Below, one piece after another: positions 41,441 through 50,330 of a stretch of 64,000 nt of DNA; positions within the stretch are counted from its first letter, which is position 1, and each line of letters starts with the position of its first letter. The translations under genes and the position numbers were made by a program. The notes under the pieces were generated by a model. The model saw only the letters and a list, made by a program, of their open reading frames with translations, ran no database searches and was not told the origin of the DNA. Origin of the DNA: Oscillospiraceae bacterium (GTDB lineage Bacteria > Bacillota > Clostridia > Oscillospirales > Ruminococcaceae); the NCBI GenBank assembly GCA_028689635.1, contig JAQVCU010000002.1, positions 1 through 64,000 on the forward strand, given 5' to 3'.

Positions 41441-42502
41441 GTGGAACTGGAAAAAATATTGGAAGAAGCAGTGGAAAGAGGCGCCTCCGATGTATTTATC
41501 GTAGCGGGCCTTCCCATCTCGTTCAAGATACAGGGGAATATCCTCCCCGTGGAGGAACGCCGCTTGCAGCCAGGGGATACCGAACTGCTGCTGCGCAGCA
41601 TCTACGCGGCGGCGGACGGGCGGGACTATGCGGCTTTCCGGGCAAGCGGGGATGACGATTTTTCGTTTTCCATCAAATCGGTGGGCCGTTTTCGCGTCAA
41701 CGCCTATCAGCAGCGGGGTTCTTTGGCCGCGGTGATCCGCGTGGTGCTCTTTGAGCTGCCAGATCCCAGCGAGTTGGGGATCCCGGAGGAGGTCATGGAG
41801 CTGGCGAAAAAGACCAAAGGGATGATCCTGGTCACCGGTTCCGCCGGAAGCGGCAAAAGCACCACCCTCTCCTGCCTGGTGGATCGGATCAATTCCACCC
41901 GCAACTGCCATGTGCTCACGTTGGAAGACCCCATCGAATATCTGCACCGGCACAAAAAAAGCATTGTCAGCCAGCGGGAGATCACGGTGGATACCAAAAG
42001 CTACAGTCTGGCCCTGCGCTCGGCCCTGCGCCAATCCCCCGATGTGATCCTGGTGGGGGAAATGCGCGACCAGGCCACCATCGAGATCGCCCTGACGGCG
42101 GCGGAGACCGGCCATCTGGTGCTTTCCACCCTGCATACGGTGGGGGCTGCCAATACCATCGACCGCGTGATCGACGCCTTTCCGCCGGAACAGCAGCACC
42201 AGGCGCGCATCCAGCTCTCCATGGTGCTGCAGGCGGTGGTTTCCCAGCAGCTGGTCCCATCCCCCGTCAAGGGGCGGATCCCCGCCTTTGAGATCATGAT
42301 GGGTACCCCCGCCATCCGCAACATGATCCGGGACGCCAAGATCCATCAGATTGATTCGGTGATCTATTCCTCGGCGGATCAAAAAATGCGCACCATGGAT
42401 TCCGATCTCCTGCGGCTGTACCGCCAGGGGGATATTTTGGCGGAGGACGCCCTGCTTTACAGCGCCAGCCCCGAGATGATGGCCAAAAACCTTCAGCGCT
42501 GA
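41441..42502 (+). CDS. pilT: PilT-type pilus retraction ATPase
   Basis: 353-aa hexameric secretion ATPase. Walker A GSAGSGKST (133-141), Asp box LEDPIEY (161-167), Walker B DVILVGE (201-207), His box LSTLHT (228-233). PilT-type C-terminal motif AIRNMIRDAKIHQIDSVI. The GTG at 41441 is set by GGAAGAGG; a TTG-led extension into the previous gene was rejected. PilT normally depolymerises pili while PilB extends them, yet this operon contains no PilB. Last gene of the operon, followed by a bidirectional terminator. Confidence 0.92.
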   Translation: MELEKILEEAVERGASDVFIVAGLPISFKIQGNILPVEERRLQPGDTELLLRSIYAAADGRDYAAFRASGDDDFSFSIKSVGRFRVNAYQQRGSLAAVIRVVLFELPDPSELGIPEEVMELAKKTKGMILVTGSAGSGKSTTLSCLVDRINSTRNCHVLTLEDPIEYLHRHKKSIVSQREITVDTKSYSLALRSALRQSPDVILVGEMRDQATIEIALTAAETGHLVLSTLHTVGAANTIDRVIDAFPPEQQHQARIQLSMVLQAVVSQQLVPSPVKGRIPAFEIMMGTPAIRNMIRDAKIHQIDSVIYSSADQKMRTMDSDLLRLYRQGDILAEDALLYSASPEMMAKNLQR

Positions 42503-42528
42503 CCTTGGCGCCCCATGGACGGAAACGA

Positions 42529-42566
42529 AAAAGCACCGCCCGCTTATCAAAGCGGGCGGTGCTTTT
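42529..42566. terminator. bidirectional intrinsic terminator
   Basis: A perfect 17-bp stem (42529-42545 with 42550-42566) flanked by A and T runs, between the convergent pilT and manA genes. Serves both. Confidence 0.93.
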
Positions 42567-42579
42567 ACCATATCGGGGG

Positions 42580-43542
42580 TTATTCGACGTTGGGAAGGGT
42601 GGTGCGCAGCAGGCGGCAGGCGCCGGATATCCGGTATTCGCCGCAGCTTGCGGGCACAAACAGGGTTTTGCCTTTGGAAAAGGAGAGATAACCGGCGGCG
42701 CTTTGCAGCTCGCCGGAGCCATCGGCGCAGAGCAGGGCGTGGAAGGTGCTGCCGTCGGTGGAAAAAACCTTTTCGCCGTCGATATCAAGGCGATGGACGG
42801 TAAAATAGGGGGAGCGCACCAGCGGGACAGAGCCGTTCCCGTCAGGGCAGGCCATGGGCCGGTAAGAGGGGGAGGGGAGAAAGTTGATGACGTCCAGGGC
42901 CTTTTCCACATGGAGAGGGCGCAGACGGCCGTCTTTATCCGGACGGTTGTAGTCCCATACGCGGTAGGTCACGTCGGAGCTTTGCTGGATCTCGGCCAGG
43001 ACGATGCCACGGCCGATGGCGTGGAGGGTGCCGGGGGTGATGTAGAAAATATCGCCGGGCTTTACCTCCACCCGGTTGAGCAGGGTCTCCACAGTCTCTC
43101 TTTCCAGATGCAGCAAAAACTCCTCCCGGGAGACGGGGCGGCACAGCCCATAGTAGAGGTATGCGCCGGGTTCACATTCCAGAATGTACCAGAGCTCTTC
43201 CTTGCCATATTGGCATTCATGTTTCAGGGCATATTCGTCCGAAGGGTGCACCTGGACGGAGAGGTTTTCATCGGCGTCAATGAGCTTGATGAGAATGGGA
43301 AAATCGTCAAAATGGGCGGCACGGGTACCTGTTACAGCGGTTTTGAAGCGCTGGACGTAGGCGGAGAGCGGGGTGCCTTTGTAGGCGCCGCTTCCCACGA
43401 TGGAGCAGCCGCTGGGATGACAGGAAAGCTCCCAGGTCTCGGCCAGAGGTTCCAGTTCCGTCTCTTTATCATATTCGTTTTTTAGCCGGTGGCCGCCCCA
43501 AAGGACGGAACGGCAGTAAGGGATCAGGCGAAAGGGTTCCAA
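42580..43542 (-). CDS. manA: class I mannose-6-phosphate isomerase
   Basis: 320-aa zinc enzyme converting mannose 6-phosphate and fructose 6-phosphate. The short Firmicutes-type ManA fold has zinc-ligand motifs VQVHPSDEYA and KEELWYIL, followed by GDIFYITPGTLHAIG. The start is TTG at 43542, 11 nt after GGGAGG. Monocistronic, with its own promoter and sharing a bidirectional terminator with pilT. Unusual only in its start codon. Confidence 0.92.
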   Translation of the reverse strand: MEPFRLIPYCRSVLWGGHRLKNEYDKETELEPLAETWELSCHPSGCSIVGSGAYKGTPLSAYVQRFKTAVTGTRAAHFDDFPILIKLIDADENLSVQVHPSDEYALKHECQYGKEELWYILECEPGAYLYYGLCRPVSREEFLLHLERETVETLLNRVEVKPGDIFYITPGTLHAIGRGIVLAEIQQSSDVTYRVWDYNRPDKDGRLRPLHVEKALDVINFLPSPSYRPMACPDGNGSVPLVRSPYFTVHRLDIDGEKVFSTDGSTFHALLCADGSGELQSAAGYLSFSKGKTLFVPASCGEYRISGACRLLRTTLPNVE

Positions 43543-43596
43543 TTTTTTTCAAACCTCCCAAATCGGGCCAGAATAGATTTTAAAACGCCATTGTTT

Positions 43597-43624
43597 ATTA
43601 TAGCGGCTGGCGCGCAAAAAGCAA
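43597..43624 (-). promoter_or_regulatory. promoter of manA
   Basis: On the minus strand, TTGCTT (43619-43624), a 16-nt spacer and TATAAT (43597-43602), ~55 nt before the start codon. Confidence 0.6.
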
Positions 43625-43664
43625 AGAGAAAAAACACCGTTTGCGTAAACTTTTCACAAAAAAA

Positions 43665-43695
43665 CGGCGGGGGGTCCATTACAGACCCCCCGCCG
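43665..43695 (-). terminator. intrinsic terminator of the CofE-family gene
   Basis: A perfect 12-bp stem (43665-43676 with 43684-43695), followed on the minus strand by a run of Ts. Confidence 0.92.
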
Positions 43696-43724
43696 CGGGG
43701 AAAACCGGAACGCGCCGATTCCGG

Positions 43725-44915
43725 TCAGATGGAATAATTGTCAAAATACCCCTGGATCCATACGATGGGGGTGCCCTTGTCGCCGCTGCCGGAGGTGAGG
43801 TCGCAAAGGGAGCCGATCAGGTCGGTGAGCTGGCGGGGCGTGGTGCCCTGGGAAGCCATGGAACCCTTGAGATCCCCGTCTTTCTCCCGAATGGCCTGGG
43901 CGATGGCCGCTTTGAGGGCGTCGCCGTGCAGGTGGGCAAACTTATTGTCGGCCAGATATTTCAGCTTGAGCTCATTGGGGGTACCGGCAAGGCCGGAGGT
44001 ATAAGCCGGGGAGACCACCGGGTCAGCCAGCTCCCAGATCTTGCCCACAGGGTCTTTAAAAGCGCCGTCGCCGTACACCATGACCTCCAGGGTCTTGCCG
44101 GTGGCCTCAAACAGGGAGGCCTGCACCTTCTCCACAAAGGCCTGGCAATCCCGAGGGAAAAGTTTGACGGTGGTTTCAGTGGCCTTGTTGGAACCCAGCA
44201 GGCCACAGAAATCGTTGCAGCCGCTGCCGTTTACCGGGGAGGTGAGCAGATCGTCCAGGCCCAGGACGACGCCAGCCCCGGCGGCCTTTAAGATGCGCTT
44301 GGTGCGGCGGCGGGTGTGGATGTCGCAGGCGAGCACATCGCCGGCGTAGGCCAGCACCGTGGCGGGATGGTTGGAGAAAATGACCTCCACTTCGGCGCCG
44401 CAGGCGGTGATGAGCTCCTTGTAATATTCCACGTAGTCCACACCGGTAAAGGGATGGAGCTGGAAGCCGAACAGCTCGCGGTACTGCTTTTCGCTCAGGG
44501 TATCCGTCCAGGGATTGACCCCTTTTTCATCCAGCATATCCGGATCGATGAGATGGTTGCCCACTTCATCGGAGGGATAGCTCAGCTGCAATACTACCTT
44601 TTTGACGCCGGAGGCGATGCCCTTGAGGCAGATGGCGAAACGGTTGCGGCTGAGGATGGGGAACACCACGCCCACGACGCCGCTGGGGAATTTGGCGCGC
44701 ACATCGGCGGCGATATCTTCCACGCTGGCATAATTGCCCTGGGCGCGGGCCACCACAGCCTCGGTGACGGCGACGATATCCTTGTCGTGGAAAGCGACGC
44801 CCTCGCTTTTCCCGCAGTTTAAAATGCTCTCGGTGACGATAGCGGCCAGGTCGTCGCCCTGGCGGATAATGGGTGCGCGTACGCCGCGCACAACGGTACC
44901 GACTGTTCTTTCCAT
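43725..44915 (-). CDS. CofE-family (coenzyme F420-0:gamma-glutamyl ligase-like) protein
   Basis: 396-aa protein resembling coenzyme F420-0:L-glutamate ligase. An N-terminal half with VFHDKDIVAVTEAVVARA-like ligase motifs leads to a conserved SPAYTSGLAGTPNELKL region. CofE adds glutamates to F420-0, but homologues occur in clostridia that are not known to make F420, and no other F420 gene is seen here, so the true substrate is uncertain. The ATG at 44915 is favoured over 44927, where AAAGG abuts the start codon. Divergent from a LysR gene across a shared promoter. Confidence 0.75.
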   Translation of the reverse strand: MERTVGTVVRGVRAPIIRQGDDLAAIVTESILNCGKSEGVAFHDKDIVAVTEAVVARAQGNYASVEDIAADVRAKFPSGVVGVVFPILSRNRFAICLKGIASGVKKVVLQLSYPSDEVGNHLIDPDMLDEKGVNPWTDTLSEKQYRELFGFQLHPFTGVDYVEYYKELITACGAEVEVIFSNHPATVLAYAGDVLACDIHTRRRTKRILKAAGAGVVLGLDDLLTSPVNGSGCNDFCGLLGSNKATETTVKLFPRDCQAFVEKVQASLFEATGKTLEVMVYGDGAFKDPVGKIWELADPVVSPAYTSGLAGTPNELKLKYLADNKFAHLHGDALKAAIAQAIREKDGDLKGSMASQGTTPRQLTDLIGSLCDLTSGSGDKGTPIVWIQGYFDNYSI

Positions 44916-44986
44916 AGTTTTCTGCATCCTTTCTGCTGCCGCCGGGGAGGGGGGCGGCTGTCCGCCGGGCGGGCAATAAATTTCCG

Positions 44987-45015
44987 TTGCGCTTTGTCTT
45001 TATCTTTATTATAAT
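44987..45015 (+). promoter_or_regulatory. promoter of the lysR operon (shares its -10 with the opposite promoter)
   Basis: TTGCGC (44987-44992), a 17-nt spacer and TATAAT (45010-45015), ~60 nt before the LysR start. The -10 lies in the perfect palindrome TATTATAATA (45007-45016), which also forms the opposing -10. Confidence 0.65.
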
Positions 45016-45036
45016 AAAAACGTTAGTATAAGTAAA
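45008..45036 (-). promoter_or_regulatory. promoter of the CofE-family gene (shares its -10 with the opposite promoter)
   Basis: On the minus strand, TTTACT (45031-45036), a 17-nt spacer and TATAAT (45008-45013). It interlocks with the lysR promoter through a symmetric -10, so the two transcripts probably compete or are co-controlled. Confidence 0.65.
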
Positions 45037-45074
45037 ATTATTATTTTTGATGGATGCGATAAGGAGAACTCATA

Positions 45075-45971
45075 ATGGATAAAAATCTGGAGCTTTATCG
45101 CACCTTTTGGATGGTGGCGCGTCTGGGGAGCTTTTCCGCCGCCGCCCGGGAGCTGTACGTCAGCCAGCCGGCGGTGAGCCAGGCGGTGCGGCAGCTGGAG
45201 GAGTGCCTGGAGGTGCGGCTGTTTGTGCGCCGGGCCCGCGGGGTGGCCCTCACCGAGGAGGGGCGCCAGCTGTTCCATTATGTGGAACCGGCCATGGGCC
45301 TGTTGGAAGCCGGCCGGGACAGGGTGCTTCAAATGAAGCAGCTGTTGGGAGGGGAACTGCGCATTGGCGCGGGGGATACCATCTCCAAACATTTTCTGCT
45401 GCCCTACCTGCAACGGTTCCATGAGGCGTACCCCGGGATCCATCTGCATGTGACCAACCGCACCAGCGCGGAGACTTTGGATTTGCTGTACAGCGGCGCG
45501 GTGGAGTTGGCGCTGGTGAACGCGCCGGTGGAGGGGGAGAACCTGGAAGTATGGGAATGCCTGCAGCTTCACGACGTCTTTGTGGCCGGTCCGGCTTTTG
45601 AGGAGCTGCGGGGCAGGCCGGTCTCCCGCGGGGAGCTGGCCCGGCAGCCCCTCGTCATGCTGGAAAGGCTTTCCAACACCCGGCGGCAGATCGACCAGTG
45701 CTTTTTGCAAAGCGGGGTGGAGCTCTCGCCGGAGATCGAGCTGGGCGCCCACGACCTGCTGCTGGATTTTGCCCGTTCCGGCCTTGGGGTGGCTTCGGTG
45801 ATCCGAGAATTTGCGAGGGAACCGCTGGAAAACGGGGAACTGTTTGAGGTGGATCTGCGGGAGCCGTTGCCCGTTAGGGCGGTGGCCCTCTGCCGCCGGT
45901 CGGATCTGGAGCCCGGGCCGGCGGCCCAAAAATTTTCGAAGATGCTGAAGGGGGAGGAAAACGGTGGTTAA
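45075..45971 (+). CDS. LysR-family transcriptional regulator
   Basis: 298-aa regulator. N-terminal winged helix (FWMVARLGSFSAAARELYVS and QPAVSQAVRQLEECLEVRLF), linker helix, then a LysR substrate-binding domain. AAGGAG precedes the ATG. First gene of a four-gene operon with rlmA-like, aldehyde dehydrogenase and SDR genes, and divergent from the CofE-family gene. By position it probably controls that divergent gene, its own operon, or both; the effector is unknown. Confidence 0.92.
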   Translation: MDKNLELYRTFWMVARLGSFSAAARELYVSQPAVSQAVRQLEECLEVRLFVRRARGVALTEEGRQLFHYVEPAMGLLEAGRDRVLQMKQLLGGELRIGAGDTISKHFLLPYLQRFHEAYPGIHLHVTNRTSAETLDLLYSGAVELALVNAPVEGENLEVWECLQLHDVFVAGPAFEELRGRPVSRGELARQPLVMLERLSNTRRQIDQCFLQSGVELSPEIELGAHDLLLDFARSGLGVASVIREFAREPLENGELFEVDLREPLPVRAVALCRRSDLEPGPAAQKFSKMLKGEENGG

Positions 45972-46848
45972 AAGCGAACTGATCTGCCCGATCTGCGGGC
46001 GGGAGCTGGAAACGCTTCCGGGGGGATTCCGGTGCAAAAACCGCCATACCTTTGACCGCGCGGCCAAGGGATATACCAATTTCCTGCTGCCTTCCCAGAC
46101 AAAGGGAAAGATCCCGGGGGATAACAAGCAGATGGTGGACGCCCGGAGGGATTTCCTCGACCTGGGGCTCTACCGGCTGCTCAGCGATACGCTGAACCGG
46201 GAGGCGATCCGCTGGCTTCGGGCGGAGGGGATCGCCTCCCCCCGCATCCTGGACGCCGGCTGCGGGGAAGGGTATTATACAGCGGGGCTGCGGGCCGCTT
46301 TGGACGAAGCGGGGATCGGGGGCAGCATGGTGGGGATGGATATCTCCAAATTTGCCCTGGCGGCGGCCTGCCGCCGCACCCGCGGGGTGGAATGGGGCGT
46401 GGCGAGCCTGTTTGAGATGCCGGTGGAAAACGGCTGGGCGGATCTTCTTCTCAACATCTTTGCGCCTTATTCTGAGGAGGAATTCGGCAGGGTGCTGCGA
46501 AAAAACGGCCTGCTGATCATGGTGTTTCCCGGCCCGCGGCATCTGTACGGCCTGAAGGAGATCCTTTACGAGGTCCCTTATGAAAACGATGTCAAGCATT
46601 ACCAGCTTAAGGATTTTACCTTTACCGGCCGGGTGACGGTGGGGGATACGGTCACGGTGACAGGCGCGCAGAACATCCAAAACCTTTTTTCCATGACGCC
46701 CTACTATTGGAAGAGCTCTCCCGAGGCGTCGGCCAGGCTGGCGCGGCAGGAAAGCCTGGTCACTGAGATCCAGTTTGACCTGCTGTTCTATCGCAAAGAG
46801 AAAAACCCCGGCAAACGGAAAATGCCGGGGAGGGAGGGCAAAAAATGA
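45964..46848 (+). CDS. rlmA: RlmA-type 23S rRNA (guanine-N1) methyltransferase
   Basis: 294-aa SAM-dependent methyltransferase. The N-terminal zinc ribbon has CPICG (8-12), CKNRH, and the family segment FDRAAKGYTNFLLP. The SAM fold shows ILDAGCGEGYYT and GMDISKFALAAAC, then LLNIFAP. RlmA-type enzymes methylate N1 of a guanine in helix 35 of 23S rRNA. The GTG start follows GGAGG by 6 nt and overlaps lysR by 8 nt. A tylosin-resistance (TlrB) role is known in relatives but is not indicated here. Confidence 0.88.
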   Translation: MVKSELICPICGRELETLPGGFRCKNRHTFDRAAKGYTNFLLPSQTKGKIPGDNKQMVDARRDFLDLGLYRLLSDTLNREAIRWLRAEGIASPRILDAGCGEGYYTAGLRAALDEAGIGGSMVGMDISKFALAAACRRTRGVEWGVASLFEMPVENGWADLLLNIFAPYSEEEFGRVLRKNGLLIMVFPGPRHLYGLKEILYEVPYENDVKHYQLKDFTFTGRVTVGDTVTVTGAQNIQNLFSMTPYYWKSSPEASARLARQESLVTEIQFDLLFYRKEKNPGKRKMPGREGKK

Positions 46849-48218
46849 TGGATTTTACGGAGACGGTGCGTTTGCAGCGGGAATTTTATGAGAGCGGGAT
46901 CACCAGGGACCTGGGCTACCGCCGGGCGGCCCTGGCCCTTTTGGCGGGGGAGATCCGCCGTCGGGAGGGGGAGATCGCCCGGGCGCTGCAGGAGGATCTG
47001 GGCAAACCGGCCCTGGAGGGATACGTAACGGAGACCGGTATGGTGTTGGAGGCCATCCGCTATCTGCGCAGGTATTTGGAGGGGTGGTCAAAGCCGCGGC
47101 GGGTAAAAGGCAGCCTTTCTCAGTGGCCGGGATATGGCCGTGTGGAGGCGGCGCCCTATGGGACGGCTCTGGTGCTGTCCCCCTGGAACTATCCGCTGCA
47201 GCTGGCCCTGATCCCCCTGGCGGAGGCCATGGCCGCGGGCAACTGCGTCACCCTCAAGCCCTCGGAGCAGGCTCCCGCCACGGCAAAGCTGATCGGGGAG
47301 CTGCTGGACGGGCTGTTTGAGCCCTGTTATATCCAGGTGGTCACCGGGGGGCCGGAGGAGTGCGAAGCCCTGACCAGGGCGGGCTTTGATAAGATCTTTT
47401 TTACCGGCAGCCCCGCGGTGGGCCGCCGGGTCATGGCCGCCGCCGCAGAGACCCTGACGCCGGTGACCCTGGAGCTCGGCGGGAAAAGCCCCTGTCTGGT
47501 GGACAGTACAGCGGATCTTTCCCTCGCGGCCAAGCGCATTGTCTGGGGAAAACTGCTCAACGCGGGCCAGACCTGCGTGGCGCCGGATTATGTCCTCGTC
47601 TGCAACGACGTGAAGGAGGCCCTGATCGAACAGCTGATCCATTGGACAAAGGTTTTTGAAGGGCCGGAGCCCTTGCAAAACCCGGATCAGACCCGCATTG
47701 TGAGCGCACGCCATTTTGACCGTCTGGAAGGGCTCACGCAGGGGGAGAAGGTGCGCTTTGGCGGACAGAGGGATCGGGAGCGGCTGGCCATGTCCCTGGC
47801 CATTCTGGAGGATCCGCCGGAAGATTCCGCGGTGATGCAGGAGGAGATCTTCGGGCCGGTTTTACCGGTGACCGGCTGCGAGAACCTGGAAGCGGCAGCC
47901 CGGCGGGTAGAGGCGGGAAGCCATCCGCTGGCGCTGTATCTGTTTAGCCGCGATAAAAAAGCAGCCCGGGCCCTGATGCGCCAGCTGACCTTTGGCGGGG
48001 GCTGCGTCAACGATACCGTGCTGCATCTGGCTTCTTCCCGGATGCCTTTTGGCGGTGTGGGCGGCAGCGGCATGGGCGCCTGTCACGGCAAGGCCGGTTT
48101 TGAGGCCTTCAGCCGGGAAAAGAGCGTATTGTACCAGCGCCGCTGGCCGGATCTTTCCCTGCGCTACCGGCCTTATAGCGAGAAAAAATACCGCAGCGTG
48201 AAAAAAGTGATGAAATAA
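46845..48218 (+). CDS. NAD(P)-dependent aldehyde dehydrogenase
   Basis: 457-aa ALDH-superfamily enzyme. Catalytic Glu in VTLELGGKSPCLVD, nucleophilic Cys in NAGQTCVAPDYVLV, asparagine in the APYGTALVLSPWNYP segment, and the late EEIFGPVLPV motif. Length and the missing N-terminal extension fit class 3/fatty-aldehyde ALDH. Overlaps rlmA by 4 nt (ATGATGG over TGA), so translation is coupled. The aldehyde oxidised is unknown. Confidence 0.92.
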   Translation: MMDFTETVRLQREFYESGITRDLGYRRAALALLAGEIRRREGEIARALQEDLGKPALEGYVTETGMVLEAIRYLRRYLEGWSKPRRVKGSLSQWPGYGRVEAAPYGTALVLSPWNYPLQLALIPLAEAMAAGNCVTLKPSEQAPATAKLIGELLDGLFEPCYIQVVTGGPEECEALTRAGFDKIFFTGSPAVGRRVMAAAAETLTPVTLELGGKSPCLVDSTADLSLAAKRIVWGKLLNAGQTCVAPDYVLVCNDVKEALIEQLIHWTKVFEGPEPLQNPDQTRIVSARHFDRLEGLTQGEKVRFGGQRDRERLAMSLAILEDPPEDSAVMQEEIFGPVLPVTGCENLEAAARRVEAGSHPLALYLFSRDKKAARALMRQLTFGGGCVNDTVLHLASSRMPFGGVGGSGMGACHGKAGFEAFSREKSVLYQRRWPDLSLRYRPYSEKKYRSVKKVMK

Positions 48219-48255
48219 ACGCCTCAGGGCGCATAATAAAAGGAGACGCGGCAAC

Positions 48256-49263
48256 ATGAAAATTCTTTTGATCGGCGGTACCGGCAACATCAGCAGCTCC
48301 CTGACCCGGCTTTGTCTGGAACGGGGGGACGACGTCTGGCTTCTTAACCGGGGTTCCGCCCGGGAGTGGGAAGCCCTGGGCGCCCACAGCATCCTCTGCG
48401 ATATCCGCCAGCCGGAGGAGGCCCGCAAGGCCCTGGCTGGGATGGAGTTTGACGCGGCGGTGGATTTTATCTGCTATACCGAGGAACAGGCCCGGCTGGA
48501 TGTGGAACTGCTGCGGGGAAAGGTGCGCCATTATGTCTTTATCAGCACCTGCATGGTCTATCAAAAGCCCTGCTTCCAGACGCCGGTCACCGAGGACGTG
48601 CCGCTGAAAAACGCCTTTAGCGATTACGCCAAGAATAAGATTGCCTGCGAGCTTTATCTGCAGGAGCGCTACCGGGAAGAGGATTTTCCCGTGACCATCG
48701 TCCGCCCCTCCCATACCTACGGGGAACACCGCCTGGTGGTGGGCCCGGTATTGGGGTGGCAGGTGTCGCACTGGAACCTGGCGGACCGGATCCTCCGCGG
48801 CAAGCCTGTCATCGTCCACGGCAACGGCCGTACCCTTTGGACGGTGACCCACAGCGACGATTTTTGCCGTGGCCTGTATGGGCTGCTGGGCAATTACGCC
48901 GCCCTGGGCCATGCTTTCCACATCACCAGCGACGAAGCCCTCTCCTGGGATGAGATCATGGAGACCTATGGCTGGGTGCTGGGCCGCCGCCCGGTGGTGG
49001 CGCATCTTTCGGAAGATTTTATTATCCGGGAGATGCCGGAAAAATTGGGCGCTATCCGCGGCGACATGGCGGAAAACGGTGTTTTCGATAACAGCAAGCT
49101 CAAGCGTTTTGTCCCCGGCTTTCGCGCGGAGATCCCTCTGCGGGAAGGGCTGGCAAGGTCGGTGGCCTGGTACCGGGCGGATCCGGCCCGCATGGCGGTG
49201 AGCGCAGAGGAAGACCTGCGGACCGACCGCATGATCGAAAAATGGGAATCGCTTTTAAAATAA
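48256..49263 (+). CDS. NAD-dependent epimerase/dehydratase-family (SDR) protein
   Basis: 335-aa extended short-chain dehydrogenase. Glycine motif LLIGGTGNISSSL. The family Tyr-Lys pair is seen as YAKNK near residue 130, after STCMVYQKP. A substrate-binding tail includes TLWTVTHSDDF. Related proteins modify nucleotide sugars or isoprenoid groups; the substrate is unknown. Last gene of the LysR-led operon, 37 nt after the aldehyde dehydrogenase. Confidence 0.85.
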   Translation: MKILLIGGTGNISSSLTRLCLERGDDVWLLNRGSAREWEALGAHSILCDIRQPEEARKALAGMEFDAAVDFICYTEEQARLDVELLRGKVRHYVFISTCMVYQKPCFQTPVTEDVPLKNAFSDYAKNKIACELYLQERYREEDFPVTIVRPSHTYGEHRLVVGPVLGWQVSHWNLADRILRGKPVIVHGNGRTLWTVTHSDDFCRGLYGLLGNYAALGHAFHITSDEALSWDEIMETYGWVLGRRPVVAHLSEDFIIREMPEKLGAIRGDMAENGVFDNSKLKRFVPGFRAEIPLREGLARSVAWYRADPARMAVSAEEDLRTDRMIEKWESLLK

Positions 49264-49297
49264 GCTGCAAAAAAAGGACGGAGCAACGGAGACGGGC

Positions 49298-50143
49298 TTA
49301 CTGTCCGCGAAAGCCCTTGCCGATGATCTCGCTGGAATTGGTGATCATAATAAAAGCGTGGGGATCCACCTTGCGGGCAAACTGCCGGAGATGGACGGCC
49401 TGGGTGCGGTTGAGCACCGTGAGGATCACTTTTTTGGGCTCGTGGTGAAAGGCTCCCTCGCCATCCTGTACCGTGGCGCCGCGGTGCAGCTCGTGGGTGA
49501 TGTAATCGATGATCTCGTCCGCCTTGACGGTGACGATGGTGAAATACTTGCAGAGGTTGATGTTTTCGATCACGGAATCCACCAGCATGGATTTCATCAG
49601 CAGGCCGAGGATGGAATAAAGCCCTGCTTTGATGCCGAACACAAAACAGGTGCTGACAGTGATCAGCACGTCGGAACAGAACAGGGCGTGGCCGATGTTG
49701 AGATTGGTATATTTTTTCAGGATCATGGCCACCACGTCGGTGCCGCCGGTGGAGGCGTTGACGTTGAACAAAAGGGCAGAGCCGATGGCGGGAAGGGTGA
49801 CGGCGAACATCAGCTCCAACAGAGGCTCATCGGTGAGAGGCTGCTCTAAAGGGAGGATCTTCTCCAAAGCCCAGGTGGAAACAGACATCAAGGTACTGGC
49901 GTAGGCGGTTTTCAGGCCAAAGCCGCGGCCAAAGATCAAAAACCCCACCAGCAGCAGGCCCATGTTGATGATGAACACCAAGGCGCCGGGGCTCAGGGCC
50001 GGAATGAAAGGGGCCAGCAAAATGGAGATACCGGTGACGCCGCCGGTGGAAAAATGGTTGGGGAATTTGAAAAAGTAAACGCCGACGGATACCATCAGTG
50101 TGGCGAAGGTAATGAGGGAATATTCTTTGAACTTTGCCTTCAT
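49298..50143 (-). CDS. YitT-family membrane protein (DUF161/DUF2179)
   Basis: 281 aa. The N-terminal half has about five helices with the typical SVGVYFFKFPNHFSTGGVTG and NASTGGTDVVAMIL motifs. The C-terminal DUF2179 domain (~200-281) shows RGATVQDGEGAFH and ends ANSSEIIGKGF-like. The function of the family is unknown; some members affect nutrient or lipid homeostasis. GGAGGAG precedes the ATG. Monocistronic, with its own promoter. Confidence 0.88.
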   Translation of the reverse strand: MKAKFKEYSLITFATLMVSVGVYFFKFPNHFSTGGVTGISILLAPFIPALSPGALVFIINMGLLLVGFLIFGRGFGLKTAYASTLMSVSTWALEKILPLEQPLTDEPLLELMFAVTLPAIGSALLFNVNASTGGTDVVAMILKKYTNLNIGHALFCSDVLITVSTCFVFGIKAGLYSILGLLMKSMLVDSVIENINLCKYFTIVTVKADEIIDYITHELHRGATVQDGEGAFHHEPKKVILTVLNRTQAVHLRQFARKVDPHAFIMITNSSEIIGKGFRGQ

Positions 50144-50203
50144 AGTATGCTCCTCCGAAGATCAAAAAGGTCAGCGAGGAATGGCTGATTCGCCGCCATT
50201 GGT

Positions 50204-50232
50204 ATTATAGGCCCGGACGGCGGCATTTACAA
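50204..50232 (-). promoter_or_regulatory. promoter of the YitT-family gene
   Basis: On the minus strand, TTGTAA (50227-50232), a 17-nt spacer and TATAAT (50204-50209), ~60 nt before the start codon. Confidence 0.7.
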
Positions 50233-50288
50233 GCGGTTTTTTCCTTTTTTGCAGAATAGGGGGTTCCCCAGCCGAAAAGCGCAAAAAA

Positions 50289-50313
50289 GGAGCGGCTGTA
50301 ACACAGCCGCTCC
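50289..50313 (-). terminator. intrinsic terminator of the flavodoxin-like gene
   Basis: A perfect 10-bp stem GGAGCGGCTG/CAGCCGCTCC (50289-50298 with 50304-50313), then six Ts on the minus strand. Confidence 0.92.
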
Positions 50314-50330
50314 CAGGAAAAACAGGGGGA

